DNA of 64,000 bases from Bradyrhizobium sp. AUGA SZCCT0176 (GCF_018130145.1 NZ_JAFCMB010000001.1:186001-250000); one strand, 5' to 3'. Positions 46,428-55,717 are shown, counted from the stretch's first letter. Notes: generated from the sequence alone by a model not told the origin. A program made the numbers and translations.

Positions 46428-46509
46428 GTCATTGCGAGCGAAGCGAAGCAAATCCATAGCGCGGCATAGCGATTGTGGATTGCTTCGTCGCTTCGCTCCT
46501 CGCAATGAC
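46428..46509. repeat. Dispersed repeat, GTCATTGCGAGCGAAGCG type
   Basis: The arms GTCATTGCGAGCGAAGCGAAG and CTTCGCTCCTCGCAATGAC are inverted copies with inner CAAATCCATAG / ATTGTGGATTG similarity. Confidence 0.85.
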
Positions 46510-46862
46510 GCTTAGCTGTGACATAAACAACACGACGGGCAAATCAATTCTGATTTACAGAAATCATGTCAAGCCCCGAAATGAAAAATATTTCTGTTTA
46601 CCAGAAGGAAAATCAGGTGCATATCTTTGGCCATCCCGTCCCACTCAGAGGGCGTCGGCCGTCGTCACGGACGTTGGACGGGTTGCGGTGGACGCTGGTT
46701 TACGCCTCGACGACGGCGTGGATAAGCGTACGGCAAAACCGTGTGGTCCTGGCGCCCGTTGCTGGCGTCAAGCTGTTGGAGAAGCGCAAGCGGAAACGGC
46801 AGCGACGGAGTCAACCAAGAACTCGTCTCCGGGGAGATCACGGCATAAGCCGTAAAGCCATT

Positions 46863-46973
46863 GCGCAGGGAAGGCCGGGTGTTCTCCGCTGCCCTGTATG
46901 CTCGTGTGCACTTTGTTTTGTGCAAACCGCACGCGAGACCGCGGGTGCAGCGCGCACCCGGTCTTCCCTGCGC
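46863..46973. repeat. Long-range inverted repeat within a structured non-coding element
   Basis: GCGCAGGGAAGGCCGGGTG (46863-46881) and CACCCGGTCTTCCCTGCGC (46955-46973) pair over 19 bases with one G-T wobble, enclosing 73 bases that form further hairpins (GGGTGC...GCACCC). CCTCTTATTTT follows. It could be a stable RNA or a mobile repeat. I recall similar elements being annotated as spurious proteins in Bradyrhizobium, but this needs a search. Confidence 0.6.
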
Positions 46974-47053
46974 CCTCTTATTTTGGGGGCAAGGAATTTC
47001 TGGCAAAGCTCGGGCGCAATGCGTCGCGAGATCGCGGCCACATATTCAGCTGT

Positions 47054-47173
47054 CGTCACCCGCCCGAGTGCGCAATTGCGCACGGGGGGCGGGTGATCCA
47101 GTATTCCAGAGGCGTCAATGACAAAACGGAGAGGCCGCAGCGTACTGGATCCCCGCATGCGCGGGGATGACAA
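47054..47173. repeat. Dispersed palindromic repeat before dapC
   Basis: GTCACCCGCCCGAGTGCGC / GCGCACGGGGGGCGGGTGATC form the left hairpin. CAGTATTCCAGAGGCG and GTACTGGATCCCCGCATGCG / CGGGGATGACA complete the unit. It is typical of Bradyrhizobium intergenic repeats. Confidence 0.8.
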
Positions 47174-47242
47174 CCGAATGTGGCGCGGAACTGCTGGTCC
47201 GGATCGACCAAAATCCACCAAAATCGACGCTGGCGCCGATGG

Positions 47243-47257
47243 TTAATCGCGTCTTAA
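47243..47257 (+). promoter_or_regulatory. CtrA-type box TTAA-N7-TTAA upstream of dapC-ftsK
   Basis: TTAATCGCGTCTTAA matches the full CtrA consensus TTAA-N7-TTAA and is extended by GG on the left and CC on the right into a symmetrical GGTTAA...TTAACC. It lies 86 bases before the dapC start. CtrA is the cell-cycle master regulator of alphaproteobacteria; ftsK in the same unit is a division gene. Confidence 0.65.
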
Positions 47258-47342
47258 CCTCGCCGTATCTATGGTGGTTTGATCCGCTTCCGGTCGCTCC
47301 GTCCGTCCCCCGACCGCAATTGAAAGTGCTGGCGTTTTAGAC

Positions 47343-48569
47343 ATGGCAATGACCGCCTCTTCCGGCGTGGCGCAGGGCGCCGGCAGTGTCCCCGCTGCCG
47401 GTCAGGCCGAGCGTTCGCCGTTTCTGCGGACGGCCGAGCTTCTGGCTCCCTATCAACCCGGTAAGCCATTGATCGCGTTATCGTTAGGAGAACCGCAGCA
47501 TCCTGTCCCGAGCTTCGTCGGGCCGGTGCTGGCCAAACACATCGCCGATTTCGGCCGCTACCCGATCGCCAAGGGCATCGAGCCATTCCGCCGGGCGGTC
47601 GCGAACTGGCTCTCGGCCCGGTTCCAGCTGCCCCGGGCAATGGATCCCGAGAGCGAAATTCTGGTGCTGAACGGCAGCCGCGAAGGCCTGTTCTTCGCGG
47701 CGATCACGGCCGCGCGCTATGTCGGTCCCCGCAAGGGCAGGCCGGCGATCCTGATGCCGAACCCGTTCTATCCGGCCTATGGCGCCGGCGCGCGCGCCGC
47801 CAATTGCGAACCGATCTATCTGCCGACCACGCTCGCCAACGGCTTCCTGCCGGATCTCGATACGCTCGATGAAGCGACGCTGGCGCGCACTGTTGCGATG
47901 TTCATCGCCTCGCCGGCCAATCCGCAAGGGTCCGTCGCCTCGCGCGACTACTTCACCCGTCTGACGCAACTCGCCGATCGCTACGGCTTCATGATCCTGA
48001 GCGACGAGTGCTATTCGGAAATCTACACCAAACAGGCGCCGGGCAGCGTGCTCGAATGCGCAGGATCCGATTTCAGCAACGTCGTGGCGTTTCAATCGCT
48101 GTCGAAGCGCTCGAACCTGCCGGGCATGCGCGTCGGCTTCGCGGCCGGCGACAAGAAATTTCTCAGCGTCTTTCACGAACTGCGCAATGTCGCCGCCCCG
48201 CAGGTGCCGGTGCCGCTGCAGCACGTCGCGGTTGCCGCCTATAGCGACGAGGCGCATGTCGAGGAGAACCGCCGGCTCTATCGCATCAAGTTCGATCTCG
48301 CCGATCAGATCCTCGGCAATCGCTACGGCTATGTCAGGCCCGCCGGCGGCTTCTGCGTCTGGCTCGATGTATCGGACCGCGGCGGCGACGAGGCTGCGAC
48401 GGTGCAGCTCTATCGCGATGCCGGCGTGCGCGTGATCCCCGGAACCTATCTGTCGCGTCCGCAAAACGACGGCAGCAATCCTGGCGCCGGCTATATCCGC
48501 CTGGCGCTGGTATCGGACAGTGAATCAACGGCCGAGGCGTTGCACCGCCTGGTCGAAACCTTGGCTTAA
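47343..48569 (+). CDS. dapC: PLP aminotransferase, probable succinyldiaminopimelate transaminase
   Basis: This 408-residue fold-type I aminotransferase shows ALSLGEPQHPVPSFV, NPFYPAYGAGARAAN, SPANPQGSVAS, LSDECYSEIY, the PLP lysine in SLSKRSNLPGMRVGF and the substrate arginine near GYIRLALV. The overall layout matches DapC-type enzymes, which make N-succinyl-LL-diaminopimelate for lysine and peptidoglycan synthesis. Linkage to ftsK is usual in this order. A generic aspartate-type aminotransferase cannot be excluded. The ATG at 47343 starts MAMTASSG. Confidence 0.82.
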   Translation: MAMTASSGVAQGAGSVPAAGQAERSPFLRTAELLAPYQPGKPLIALSLGEPQHPVPSFVGPVLAKHIADFGRYPIAKGIEPFRRAVANWLSARFQLPRAMDPESEILVLNGSREGLFFAAITAARYVGPRKGRPAILMPNPFYPAYGAGARAANCEPIYLPTTLANGFLPDLDTLDEATLARTVAMFIASPANPQGSVASRDYFTRLTQLADRYGFMILSDECYSEIYTKQAPGSVLECAGSDFSNVVAFQSLSKRSNLPGMRVGFAAGDKKFLSVFHELRNVAAPQVPVPLQHVAVAAYSDEAHVEENRRLYRIKFDLADQILGNRYGYVRPAGGFCVWLDVSDRGGDEAATVQLYRDAGVRVIPGTYLSRPQNDGSNPGAGYIRLALVSDSESTAEALHRLVETLA

Positions 48570-48581
48570 TCGCAGGGCCCC

Positions 48582-51032
48582 ATGAGCATGCCAGCGATCG
48601 AACGTGTCATTCCCCTGGTCGGCCATCTGCCGGCCTCGATCCGCGACGCGCTGGCGCGGCGCCTGCGGGAGGTCGCAGGCCTGTGCCTGATCGCGATCTC
48701 CGGCGTCGCCGCCGCCGCGCTGATGACGTGGTCGGTGCAGGATCCAAGTTTGAGCCACGCGACCTCGCGCGCGATCCGCAACGTTCTCGGATATCCCGGC
48801 GCGATCGGCGCCGATCTGTTGATGCAGATTCTCGGCCTTGGGGCGATCATGCTGATCCTGCCCGTCGCGGTGTGGGGTTGGCGCATGCTGACCCATCGCA
48901 CCTTCGACCGCGAAGCGTTGCGCCTGGCCTGCTGGATCCTCTGCACTATCATTGCGGCAGGCTTTGCCAGCTGCTGGCCGCATGGCGGCGCATGGCCGCT
49001 GCCGACCGGGCTTGGCGGCGTCGTCGGCGATGCGCTGGTGCGCGCGCCGGCCGTAATCTTCGGGCCCGCCGGTTTCATCTACCGGCTGGTGCTCGGTATC
49101 ATCCTGTTCGCGGCGATGTGCGCCACCTTCCTGTTTGCGAGCGGCTGGGGTTCGCGTCCGCGCGACGACGAGGAGCTGACACCGATCGAGGACGATGACG
49201 CGCCGTTCGAGGAAGAGCGCGATCGCAGCTCGGTCTCGCTCGGCTGGGTCTATCATGCCCTGATGAGCGCCAAGGCCCGGCTCGGCTGGCTGATGTCCAC
49301 GGCCTATCGTTCGCTGGTCGCAAGCGCGCCGCAGCCCCGCACCGCTTCCTTCGAGCGGCAAGAGCCCAGCCTCGGCGGCCGGACGGCGCCGTCGATTGCC
49401 CCGCAAGCCCAGGAAGAAGACGAGCACGAAGAAGAGGAAGAAGACGAGGAAGAGGAAGCCCCGGTCGCCCGCGCCCCGCGCAAGAAGGCGGCGCCAAAGG
49501 CATCGCCACGGAAATCCGACAAGTTCGAATTGCCGGCGGTCTCGATGCTCACGGCACCAAAAGCGTCCGATCGCCAGCCGCTCAGCAAGAGCGAACTGGA
49601 AGCCAATTCGCGCGCGCTGGAAGGCGTGCTCGGCGACTTCGGCGTCCGCGGCGAGATCGTCAAGGCCAATCCCGGCCCTGTCGTCACGCTGTACGAACTC
49701 GAGCCGGCGCCCGGCATCAAATCCTCCCGCGTCATCGGTCTCGCCGACGACATCGCCCGCTCGATGAGCGCGCTGTCGGCTCGCGTCGCCGTGGTTGCCG
49801 GCCGCAACGCCATCGGCATCGAATTGCCGAACGCGCATCGCGAAAAGGTCTATTTGCGCGAACTGCTGTCGCTGAAGGACGAGTCGCACGCCAAACTGCC
49901 GCTCTGCCTTGGCAAGAACATCGGCGGCGAATCCATCATCATCGACCTGGCGCGCACGCCGCATATGCTGATCGCCGGCACCACCGGCTCCGGCAAATCG
50001 GTCGCCATCAACACCATGATCCTCAGCCTGGTCTACCGGCTGCGGCCCGATCAGTGCCGGCTGATCATGGTCGATCCCAAAATGCTCGAACTCTCCGTCT
50101 ATGACGGCATCCCGCATCTGCTGACGCCCGTCGTGACCGACCCGAAGAAGGCCGTGGTCGCGCTGAAATGGGCGGTGCGCGAGATGGAAGAGCGCTACAA
50201 GAAGATGTCCAAGCTCGGTGTCCGTAACATCGACGGCTACAACCAGCGTCTCGTCGAAGCCAAGGGCAAGGGCGAGGAGCTGACGCGCACGGTGCACACC
50301 GGCTTCGACAAGGAATCCGGCAAGGCGATCTACGAGGACGAAAAGCTCGACCTCGAACCGCTGCCCTACATCGTCATCATCGTCGACGAAATGGCCGACC
50401 TGATGATGGTCGCCGGCAAGGACATCGAAGGCGCGGTGCAGCGGCTGGCGCAGATGGCGCGCGCCGCGGGCCTGCACGTGATCCTCGCCACGCAACGTCC
50501 CTCGGTCGACGTCATCACCGGCACCATCAAGGCGAACTTCCCGACCCGCATCGCGTTTCAGGTCACGTCGAAAATCGACAGCCGCACCATTCTCGGCGAA
50601 ATGGGCGCCGAGCAACTGCTCGGCCAGGGCGACATGCTCTATATGGCCGGCGGCGGACGGATCAGCCGCGTGCACGGCCCGTTTGCCTCCGACGAGGAAG
50701 TCGAGAAGGTGGTGCGCCATCTCAAGACGCAGGGCCAGCCGGAATATCTCGAGGCCGTTACGGCGGAAGAACCTGCCGAGGGCGAGGACGGCGCGGTATT
50801 CGATTCCACCGGCATGGGTGGCGACGGCAGCGGCGACCTGTTCCAGCAGGCCGTGGCGATCGTCAAGCGCGACCGCAAGGCCTCGACCTCCTACATTCAA
50901 CGCCGGCTGCAAATAGGCTACAACCGTGCGGCGTCATTGATGGAGCGGATGGAACTCGAAGGCATCGTCGGACAGGCCAACCACGCCGGCAAACGCGAAA
51001 TTCTGGTCGAGGAAGAAGAGAGCGGTTTCTAG
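48582..51032 (+). CDS. ftsK: DNA translocase FtsK
   Basis: This 816-residue protein has four N-terminal membrane segments (about 20-190) that anchor it at the septum. An acidic, Glu/Asp-rich linker (about 190-330) follows, then the alpha/beta motor with Walker [14 protein letters not shown] and Walker [13 protein letters not shown]. The C-terminal gamma winged helix is [20 protein letters not shown], which reads KOPS sequences. The linker is shorter than in E. coli (816 against about 1,330 residues), as in other alphaproteobacteria. The start is 12 bases after dapC, so the two are co-transcribed. Confidence 0.97.
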   Translation: MSMPAIERVIPLVGHLPASIRDALARRLREVAGLCLIAISGVAAAALMTWSVQDPSLSHATSRAIRNVLGYPGAIGADLLMQILGLGAIMLILPVAVWGWRMLTHRTFDREALRLACWILCTIIAAGFASCWPHGGAWPLPTGLGGVVGDALVRAPAVIFGPAGFIYRLVLGIILFAAMCATFLFASGWGSRPRDDEELTPIEDDDAPFEEERDRSSVSLGWVYHALMSAKARLGWLMSTAYRSLVASAPQPRTASFERQEPSLGGRTAPSIAPQAQEEDEHEEEEEDEEEEAPVARAPRKKAAPKASPRKSDKFELPAVSMLTAPKASDRQPLSKSELEANSRALEGVLGDFGVRGEIVKANPGPVVTLYELEPAPGIKSSRVIGLADDIARSMSALSARVAVVAGRNAIGIELPNAHREKVYLRELLSLKDESHAKLPLCLGKNIGGESIIIDLARTPHMLIAGTTGSGKSVAINTMILSLVYRLRPDQCRLIMVDPKMLELSVYDGIPHLLTPVVTDPKKAVVALKWAVREMEERYKKMSKLGVRNIDGYNQRLVEAKGKGEELTRTVHTGFDKESGKAIYEDEKLDLEPLPYIVIIVDEMADLMMVAGKDIEGAVQRLAQMARAAGLHVILATQRPSVDVITGTIKANFPTRIAFQVTSKIDSRTILGEMGAEQLLGQGDMLYMAGGGRISRVHGPFASDEEVEKVVRHLKTQGQPEYLEAVTAEEPAEGEDGAVFDSTGMGGDGSGDLFQQAVAIVKRDRKASTSYIQRRLQIGYNRAASLMERMELEGIVGQANHAGKREILVEEEESGF

Positions 51033-51174
51033 AGCGATTTCAAGCGATTGGACCCACTAACGAACTGAATTTGGCGTAATAATTCTCACGGAAAAACGAT
51101 ATCTCCTTTGGTCGAAAGCGCGATAAAACCACCGGCAGTGGGACGATCCGTTGAATAGAGATTCGAAATATCTG

Positions 51175-52014
51175 ATGACACACTACTTTACCCTTCGCGG
51201 CGTCCGTTACGGACTGGCGCTTGTGACCGCCATGTCCGTTGCCGGCGCAGCGACATCAGGCTTTTCGCAGAACGTTCCGGTCCCAAAGCCCGCACCCAAG
51301 GCCCGCGACGGCGGCGTGCAGATGAGCGCGCAGGATTCGCAAAAAGGTCCGGCGACGACAGGTGCGACCCAGGCGCCGCCAAAGACTGGAACGACCCAGG
51401 CGCCGCCGAACCCGGTCATCCCCGATCGAAATCGCAATGTGCCCGCCAATATTTTCGCGACCTTCGATGCCAACCAGAAGGCGCAGGCCGCCAGGGTGAG
51501 CTCGTATCTGTCGTCGCTGCAGACGCTGGTCGGGAATTTCGTCCAGGTCGGGCCGGACGGCAGCAAGACCAAGGGCGACTTCGTGATCCAGAAGCCGGGC
51601 AAGGTGCGCTTCGAATATGACGCGCCGAGCCAGATCGCGATCGTCGCCGACGGATCCTCGCTCGCCGTGCGCGACAAGAAGCTCGCGACCCAGGACATCT
51701 ATCCGTTGTCGCAGACGCCGCTCCGGTTCCTGCTGTCGGACCGTATCGATCTGTTGAAGGATACCAACGTCGTCAGCGTCACCGCCGATGACGTCTTCAT
51801 CAGCGTCACCATCGAGGAGAAGCAGGCGCTGATCGGCACCAGCCGGTTGATGCTGATGGTCGGCACCAAGGACGGCCAGCTCAAGCAATGGACCGTGACC
51901 GACCCGCAGGGCTACGACACCACGATCGCGGTCTATAATCTGGATACCTCCAAGAAGGTCGACCCCGGCCTGTTCAAGATCGATTTCACCAACTATTCGA
52001 TGCCACCAGGCTGA
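51175..52014 (+). CDS. lolA: outer-membrane lipoprotein carrier LolA
   Basis: This 279-residue periplasmic chaperone precursor has a leader ending near TSGFSQ (about residue 32). A low-complexity Pro/Gln/Thr linker with the repeated TQAPP (near residues 66-85) follows, then the LolA fold: LQTLVGNFVQVGPDGSKTKGDFVIQKPGKVRFEYD and PLRFLLSDRIDLLKD. The linker is longer than in E. coli LolA. ATG 51175 is preferred over an in-frame TTG at 51151. It follows ftsK, as in many proteobacteria, and is closed by a terminator. Confidence 0.9.
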   Translation: MTHYFTLRGVRYGLALVTAMSVAGAATSGFSQNVPVPKPAPKARDGGVQMSAQDSQKGPATTGATQAPPKTGTTQAPPNPVIPDRNRNVPANIFATFDANQKAQAARVSSYLSSLQTLVGNFVQVGPDGSKTKGDFVIQKPGKVRFEYDAPSQIAIVADGSSLAVRDKKLATQDIYPLSQTPLRFLLSDRIDLLKDTNVVSVTADDVFISVTIEEKQALIGTSRLMLMVGTKDGQLKQWTVTDPQGYDTTIAVYNLDTSKKVDPGLFKIDFTNYSMPPG

Positions 52015-52036
52015 ACATTCTTGATTAGGGGCAAAG

Positions 52037-52065
52037 GACGTGCGTCATCAACCGCACGTCTTTTT
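52037..52065 (+). terminator. Rho-independent terminator after lolA
   Basis: GACGTGCG/CGCACGTC forms an 8-bp stem with an 8-base loop, followed by TTTTT. Its T-tract ends only 14 bases before the exonuclease III start codon. Confidence 0.9.
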
Positions 52066-52079
52066 CATTTCGGGCCCGC

Positions 52080-52895
52080 ATGCGTTTTTCCCTGACAACG
52101 TGGAATATCAACTCGGTGCGCCTGCGCATCGACATCGTCGCCAAATTCCTCAAATCGGTACGGCCTGACGTCCTCTGCCTGCAGGAGACCAAATGCATCG
52201 ACGATGCCTTCCCGCTGAAGCGCTTCAAACGCCTCGGCTATGAGCATGTCGCGCTGAACGGGCAGAAGGGCTATCACGGCGTCGCCATCGTCTCGAAACT
52301 GCCGTTCGATACCAAGGATATCCGCACCTTCTGCGACAACATCGATTCGCGGCACATCTCCGTGGCGTTCGGCGAAAAAGCCCAGCTCGCAAAGCCGCTG
52401 GTGCTGCATAATTTCTACGTCCCGGCCGGCGGCGACATCCCCGACCCCGCGCTCAATCCGAAGTTCGATCACAAGCTCAAATTTCTCGACGAGATGAAAG
52501 CCTGCGAGCCGCTGCATCCGCGCGGCGACGACCGGCATATCCTGGTCGGCGACCTCAACGTGGCGCCGCATGAGAACGACGTGTGGTCGCACAAGCAGCT
52601 GCTAAAGGTGGTCTCGCACACCCCGATCGAATGCGAAAAGCTGCTGGCGGCGCAGACCCATGGCGAATGGTTCGACGTCGCGCGCGAGCGCATCCCGATG
52701 TCGGAGAAGGTCTACACGTGGTGGAGCTACCGCGCCGCCGACTGGACCGTCGGCGACCGGGGCCGCAGGCTCGACCACATCTGGGTTTCGCGGGCGCTGA
52801 AGGATGGCGTCAGCGATTTCCGCATCACGCGCGATGCCCGCGGCTGGGAGCGGCCGTCGGATCACGTGCCGGTTACGGTGACGCTGGAGGTGTGA
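52080..52895 (+). CDS. xthA: exodeoxyribonuclease III (AP endonuclease)
   Basis: This 271-residue enzyme cleaves abasic sites and degrades the 3' end of duplex DNA. It shows the exonuclease-endonuclease-phosphatase motifs: TTWNINSVR, LQETKC (metal-binding Glu), HNFYVPAGGD, LVGDLNVAPHENDVW, RRLDHIWVS and the C-terminal catalytic PSDHVPV. Length matches ExoIII. The ATG at 52080 starts at the first family residue, but no ribosome binding site precedes it, and the lolA terminator is only 14 bases upstream. Confidence 0.95.
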   Translation: MRFSLTTWNINSVRLRIDIVAKFLKSVRPDVLCLQETKCIDDAFPLKRFKRLGYEHVALNGQKGYHGVAIVSKLPFDTKDIRTFCDNIDSRHISVAFGEKAQLAKPLVLHNFYVPAGGDIPDPALNPKFDHKLKFLDEMKACEPLHPRGDDRHILVGDLNVAPHENDVWSHKQLLKVVSHTPIECEKLLAAQTHGEWFDVARERIPMSEKVYTWWSYRAADWTVGDRGRRLDHIWVSRALKDGVSDFRITRDARGWERPSDHVPVTVTLEV

Positions 52896-52901
52896 TTGCG
52901 A

Positions 52902-53342
52902 TCAGGTCGAGAGCTTGGCGCCGGCCATCAGAATATCGCTGGCAAGCTGGCTGGTGCGGGTGGCGAGTTCGTCGCGCAGCGCCCGCGCCGCGGCAGGGTC
53001 GCTCTCGAGCACGCGCTGAAACAGGCTGCGCGACACCCGGATCACGGTGGAATTTTCGATCGCGATCGCGCTCGACGGCCGCTTCATCGCCACGATCAAC
53101 GCCAGCTCACCGATCAGGGCACCGGGGCCTGCGATGATTTCAGCGCCGCCGTCCTCGACCCGGAACGCGCCGCGCTGCACGATATAGCCGGCATCCGCCT
53201 CGTCGCCGGCGTTGAACAATTGGTCGCCGCGACCGAATTCGCGCTGCTCCGAGCCGATCGCCAGCATGCGCAACGCCGTCGTCCCCAACAGGCGCAGTGT
53301 CGGGACGCGCTCAAGCAGAGCTACATCATCTTCGATCGACAT
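52902..53342 (-). CDS. cyclic-nucleotide-binding-domain protein without a DNA-binding domain
   Basis: This 146-residue protein consists of a single CNB domain: RGDQLFNAGDEADAGYIVQRGAFRV and PGALIGELALIVAMKRPSSAIA, which corresponds to the phosphate-binding cassette. There is no C-terminal helix-turn-helix as in CRP/FNR, so it is not a transcription factor by itself. It is downstream of the OmpR-type regulator, 48 bases apart on the same strand, and the two are probably co-transcribed. Nucleotide and partner are unknown. Confidence 0.87.
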   Translation of the reverse strand: MSIEDDVALLERVPTLRLLGTTALRMLAIGSEQREFGRGDQLFNAGDEADAGYIVQRGAFRVEDGGAEIIAGPGALIGELALIVAMKRPSSAIAIENSTVIRVSRSLFQRVLESDPAAARALRDELATRTSQLASDILMAGAKLST

Positions 53343-53390
53343 ACGGAACCGGTGATGCCCAGGGAGGTACGATTCGTGGGCCGAATCGTA

Positions 53391-54077
53391 TCACGGCACC
53401 AGCTTGTAGCCACCGGCTTCCGTCACCAGGATCTCCGGATTGGCGGCATCTTTCTCGATCTTCTGCCGCAGCCGGTAGATGTGGGTTTCCAGGGTGTGGG
53501 TGGTGACACCGGAATTATAGCCCCAGACTTCCTGCAGCAGCGTCTCGCGCGACACCGGCATCTGGCCGGCCCGGTACAGGAAGCGCAGGATCGCGGTTTC
53601 CTTCTCGGTCAGCCGCACCTTCCGAGCGTTGGCGCCGGTCAGCATCTTGGAGCCGGGCCGGAAGCTGTAGGGGCCGACGGAGAACACCGCGTCCTCGCTG
53701 GCCTCGTGCTGGCGCAGTTGCGCCCGGATCCGGGCCAGCAGCACGGCGAACCGGAACGGCTTGGCGACGTAGTCATTGGCGCCGGATTCGAGGCCCAGAA
53801 TGGTATCCGAATCGGTGTCGTGGCCGGTCAGCATGATGATCGGCGCCTTGAAGCCCCCCTTGCGCAGGGAGCGGACCACTTCGCGGCCATCGGTATCGGG
53901 CAGGCCGACATCCATCAGCACCAGATCGGGGGAATTGGCCTTGGCGGCGCTGGCGCCCTTGGCGCCGGTATCGACCGCGGAGGCTTCGAACTCCTCATGC
54001 AGTGATAATTGCTCGACCAGCGTGTCGCGCAGATCGGTATCGTCATCCACGATCAGGATCTTGCGGGCATTGGCCAT
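53391..54077 (-). CDS. OmpR-type response regulator, orphan
   Basis: This 228-residue protein has a receiver domain (KILIVDDDTDLRDTL, phospho-acceptor Asp in LVLMDVGLP, conserved Lys in DYVAKPFRF) and a C-terminal winged helix (LTEKETAILRFLYRAGQMPVSRETLLQEVWGY, THTLETHIYRLRQKIE). No histidine kinase lies beside it. The sequence resembles the CenR-like envelope regulators of alphaproteobacteria, but I am not certain of that assignment. ATG 54077 follows AGGATCGTACCT; an upstream in-frame start at 54110 is less likely. A second-messenger-binding protein follows in the same unit. Confidence 0.9.
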   Translation of the reverse strand: MANARKILIVDDDTDLRDTLVEQLSLHEEFEASAVDTGAKGASAAKANSPDLVLMDVGLPDTDGREVVRSLRKGGFKAPIIMLTGHDTDSDTILGLESGANDYVAKPFRFAVLLARIRAQLRQHEASEDAVFSVGPYSFRPGSKMLTGANARKVRLTEKETAILRFLYRAGQMPVSRETLLQEVWGYNSGVTTHTLETHIYRLRQKIEKDAANPEILVTEAGGYKLVP

Positions 54078-54337
54078 AGGTACGATCCTCTTGAGGCAGG
54101 CGGCGGACACAAGTGGGAGCGTCTCAAGCCGGTCTTGGTCGGTTGGTCGATGACGAAACTGGTTCGCGGGCGAACCTCGGCCATCGGGTACGGAATCAGG
54201 TAGGAGATTGTTACAATTTCACAAGGCGAACCGCAGTGTATCCCATATTCGAGGGGCTGTTGGATGAATGTCCTGTAATGGGCGTCAAATAGAGCAATTG
54301 CGGCCGGGGAGGCAACCCCAGGATTTGGACGTTTGGC

Positions 54338-54907
54338 ATGGGAAGCACCAATTTTTCAATCACTTATGGGACAGAAGCGCGTGATCGGCCGCTCTCGGCG
54401 ATCAGGGTTCACCGCGGCGCCGGCGACCCGCGCCGGGGCTGGCTGACGGCGGACGGCTGGACCGTCCCGGTGGCACTTGGTCGCGGCGGCATCCTCGCCA
54501 ACAAGCGCGAAGGCGATGGCGGCACCCCGCGGGGCACCTACCGGCCACTGCAATTATGGTGGCGCGCCGACCGCCACTCGCGCCCGCCAACCTTTCTGCC
54601 GGTCCGGCCAATCCGGCCCGAGGACGGCTGGTGCGAAGACCCGAAGGACCGTCACTACAACCAGCCAATACAGCTCATGCGTGACCAGACCGGCGACCGC
54701 CTCACACGCGACGATCACCTCTACGACTTCATCGTCGAGATCGATCACAACAGCGCGCCGCGTATTGCCGGCCGCGGCAGCGCGGTGTTCCTGCATCTGG
54801 CGCGCACGAATTTTTCCGCCACAGCAGGCTGCGTTTCGATGACAAAATCTGCGATGCTGCGGTTGCTGCGGCGGATGGGGCCGCAAACCAAAATTACTAT
54901 TGGATGA
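54338..54907 (+). CDS. L,D-transpeptidase-family (YkuD-like) protein without signal peptide
   Basis: This 189-residue protein has the catalytic signature GSAVFLHLARTNFSATAGCVSM, in which the histidine and cysteine of HLAR and GCVS form the active site, and DGGTPRGTYRP upstream. It belongs to a YkuD branch distinct from the enzyme at 5.8 kb. No leader or membrane segment is visible at the N-terminus (MGSTNFSITYGTEARDRPLS), so export is unclear; the start may lie elsewhere or the protein may be cytoplasmic. It is divergent from the orphan response regulator. Confidence 0.85.
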   Translation: MGSTNFSITYGTEARDRPLSAIRVHRGAGDPRRGWLTADGWTVPVALGRGGILANKREGDGGTPRGTYRPLQLWWRADRHSRPPTFLPVRPIRPEDGWCEDPKDRHYNQPIQLMRDQTGDRLTRDDHLYDFIVEIDHNSAPRIAGRGSAVFLHLARTNFSATAGCVSMTKSAMLRLLRRMGPQTKITIG

Positions 54908-54931
54908 ACTTCATTTCAGGATGCGGGGATT

Positions 54932-55717
54932 ATGCAGGACAGACATCAGATTGCGTCTGCATCGCAGACGTTGCACGGCCATTGGCGCGCCGGCACCAAG
55001 CTTGACGCGCTCGACAACTGGCTGCGGCCACAGGACCGCATCGAGGCCTATGCGATCCAGGCCGCGATCGAAAGATTTTCGACGACCCATCTGTTCGGCT
55101 GGAAGATCGCGGCCACCAGCGAGGCCGGGCAGAAACACATCAATGTCGACGGTCCGATGGCCGGACGCATTCTCGCCGAGACCGTGATCCCTGACGGCGG
55201 CACGGCTTCGATGGCCGGCAACGAAATGCGCGTTGCCGAGCCGGAATTCGCGTTTCGCATGCGCTACGATCTACCGTCGCGATCGACGCCCTACACGGTG
55301 AGCCAGGTGCTCGATGCCGTGGACACGCTGCATCCGGCGATCGAGATTCCGGATTCGCGCTTTTCGGATTTCGTCAGCGCCGGCGACGCCCAGATCATCG
55401 CCGACAACGCCTGCGCGCATCTGTTCGTGCTCGGCCCGGCCACGACGGCGGACTGGCGCGCGCGCGACCTGGTCGAGGAACGACCTGTCACCACGCTGCG
55501 CGGCCAGCAATTCATCGGTCAGGGCAAGAACGTGCTGGGCGACCCCCGGCTGGCGCTGACCTGGCTCGCCAACGAATTGCGCCAGCTCGGCGTGACACTG
55601 AAGGCGGGCCGGGTCGTCACCACAGGCACCTGCCATCCGCCGCTGCCGATCCAGGCTGGCGATTTCTGCGCGGTCGATTTCGGGGTGCTCGGGAAAGTGT
55701 CGGTGGGGTTCGAGTAG
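54932..55717 (+). CDS. 2-keto-4-pentenoate hydratase / fumarylacetoacetase-family protein
   Basis: This 261-residue protein shows GWKIAATSEAGQKHINVDGPMAGRI, a metal-binding EPEFAFRM and HPAIEIPDSRFSDF, typical of the hydratase/decarboxylase branch of the FAH fold. These enzymes hydrate 2-hydroxypenta-2,4-dienoates in meta-cleavage pathways and need Mg2+ or Mn2+. No other meta-cleavage gene is nearby, so the physiological substrate is unknown. The start is 24 bases after the L,D-transpeptidase-like gene. Confidence 0.88.
   Translation: MQDRHQIASASQTLHGHWRAGTKLDALDNWLRPQDRIEAYAIQAAIERFSTTHLFGWKIAATSEAGQKHINVDGPMAGRILAETVIPDGGTASMAGNEMRVAEPEFAFRMRYDLPSRSTPYTVSQVLDAVDTLHPAIEIPDSRFSDFVSAGDAQIIADNACAHLFVLGPATTADWRARDLVEERPVTTLRGQQFIGQGKNVLGDPRLALTWLANELRQLGVTLKAGRVVTTGTCHPPLPIQAGDFCAVDFGVLGKVSVGFE

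Larger units (their letters stand above)
46415..47342. other. Long non-coding stretch between the GFA gene and dapC
   Basis: About 930 bases without a credible gene. From left to right it holds a GTCATTGCGAGCGAAGCG palindromic repeat (46428-46509), a structured GC-rich element (about 46600-46995), a second dispersed repeat (47054-47173) and the dapC promoter region with a CtrA-type box (47243-47257). Overlapping frames on both strands of 80-175 codons are by-products of the repeat composition and lack ribosome binding sites or family content. Confidence 0.65.

Noticed and set aside
46838..47221. A 127-codon reverse frame and several overlapping frames in the long intergenic stretch
   Set aside because: They span palindromic repeats, lack ribosome binding sites and have no family content; the frames arise from repeat composition.
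48525..50912. A 795-codon open frame antisense to ftsK
   Set aside because: It mirrors the GC3-rich ftsK frame, has a composition typical of shadow frames (His/Arg/Asp/Gly-rich) and no recognisable domain.
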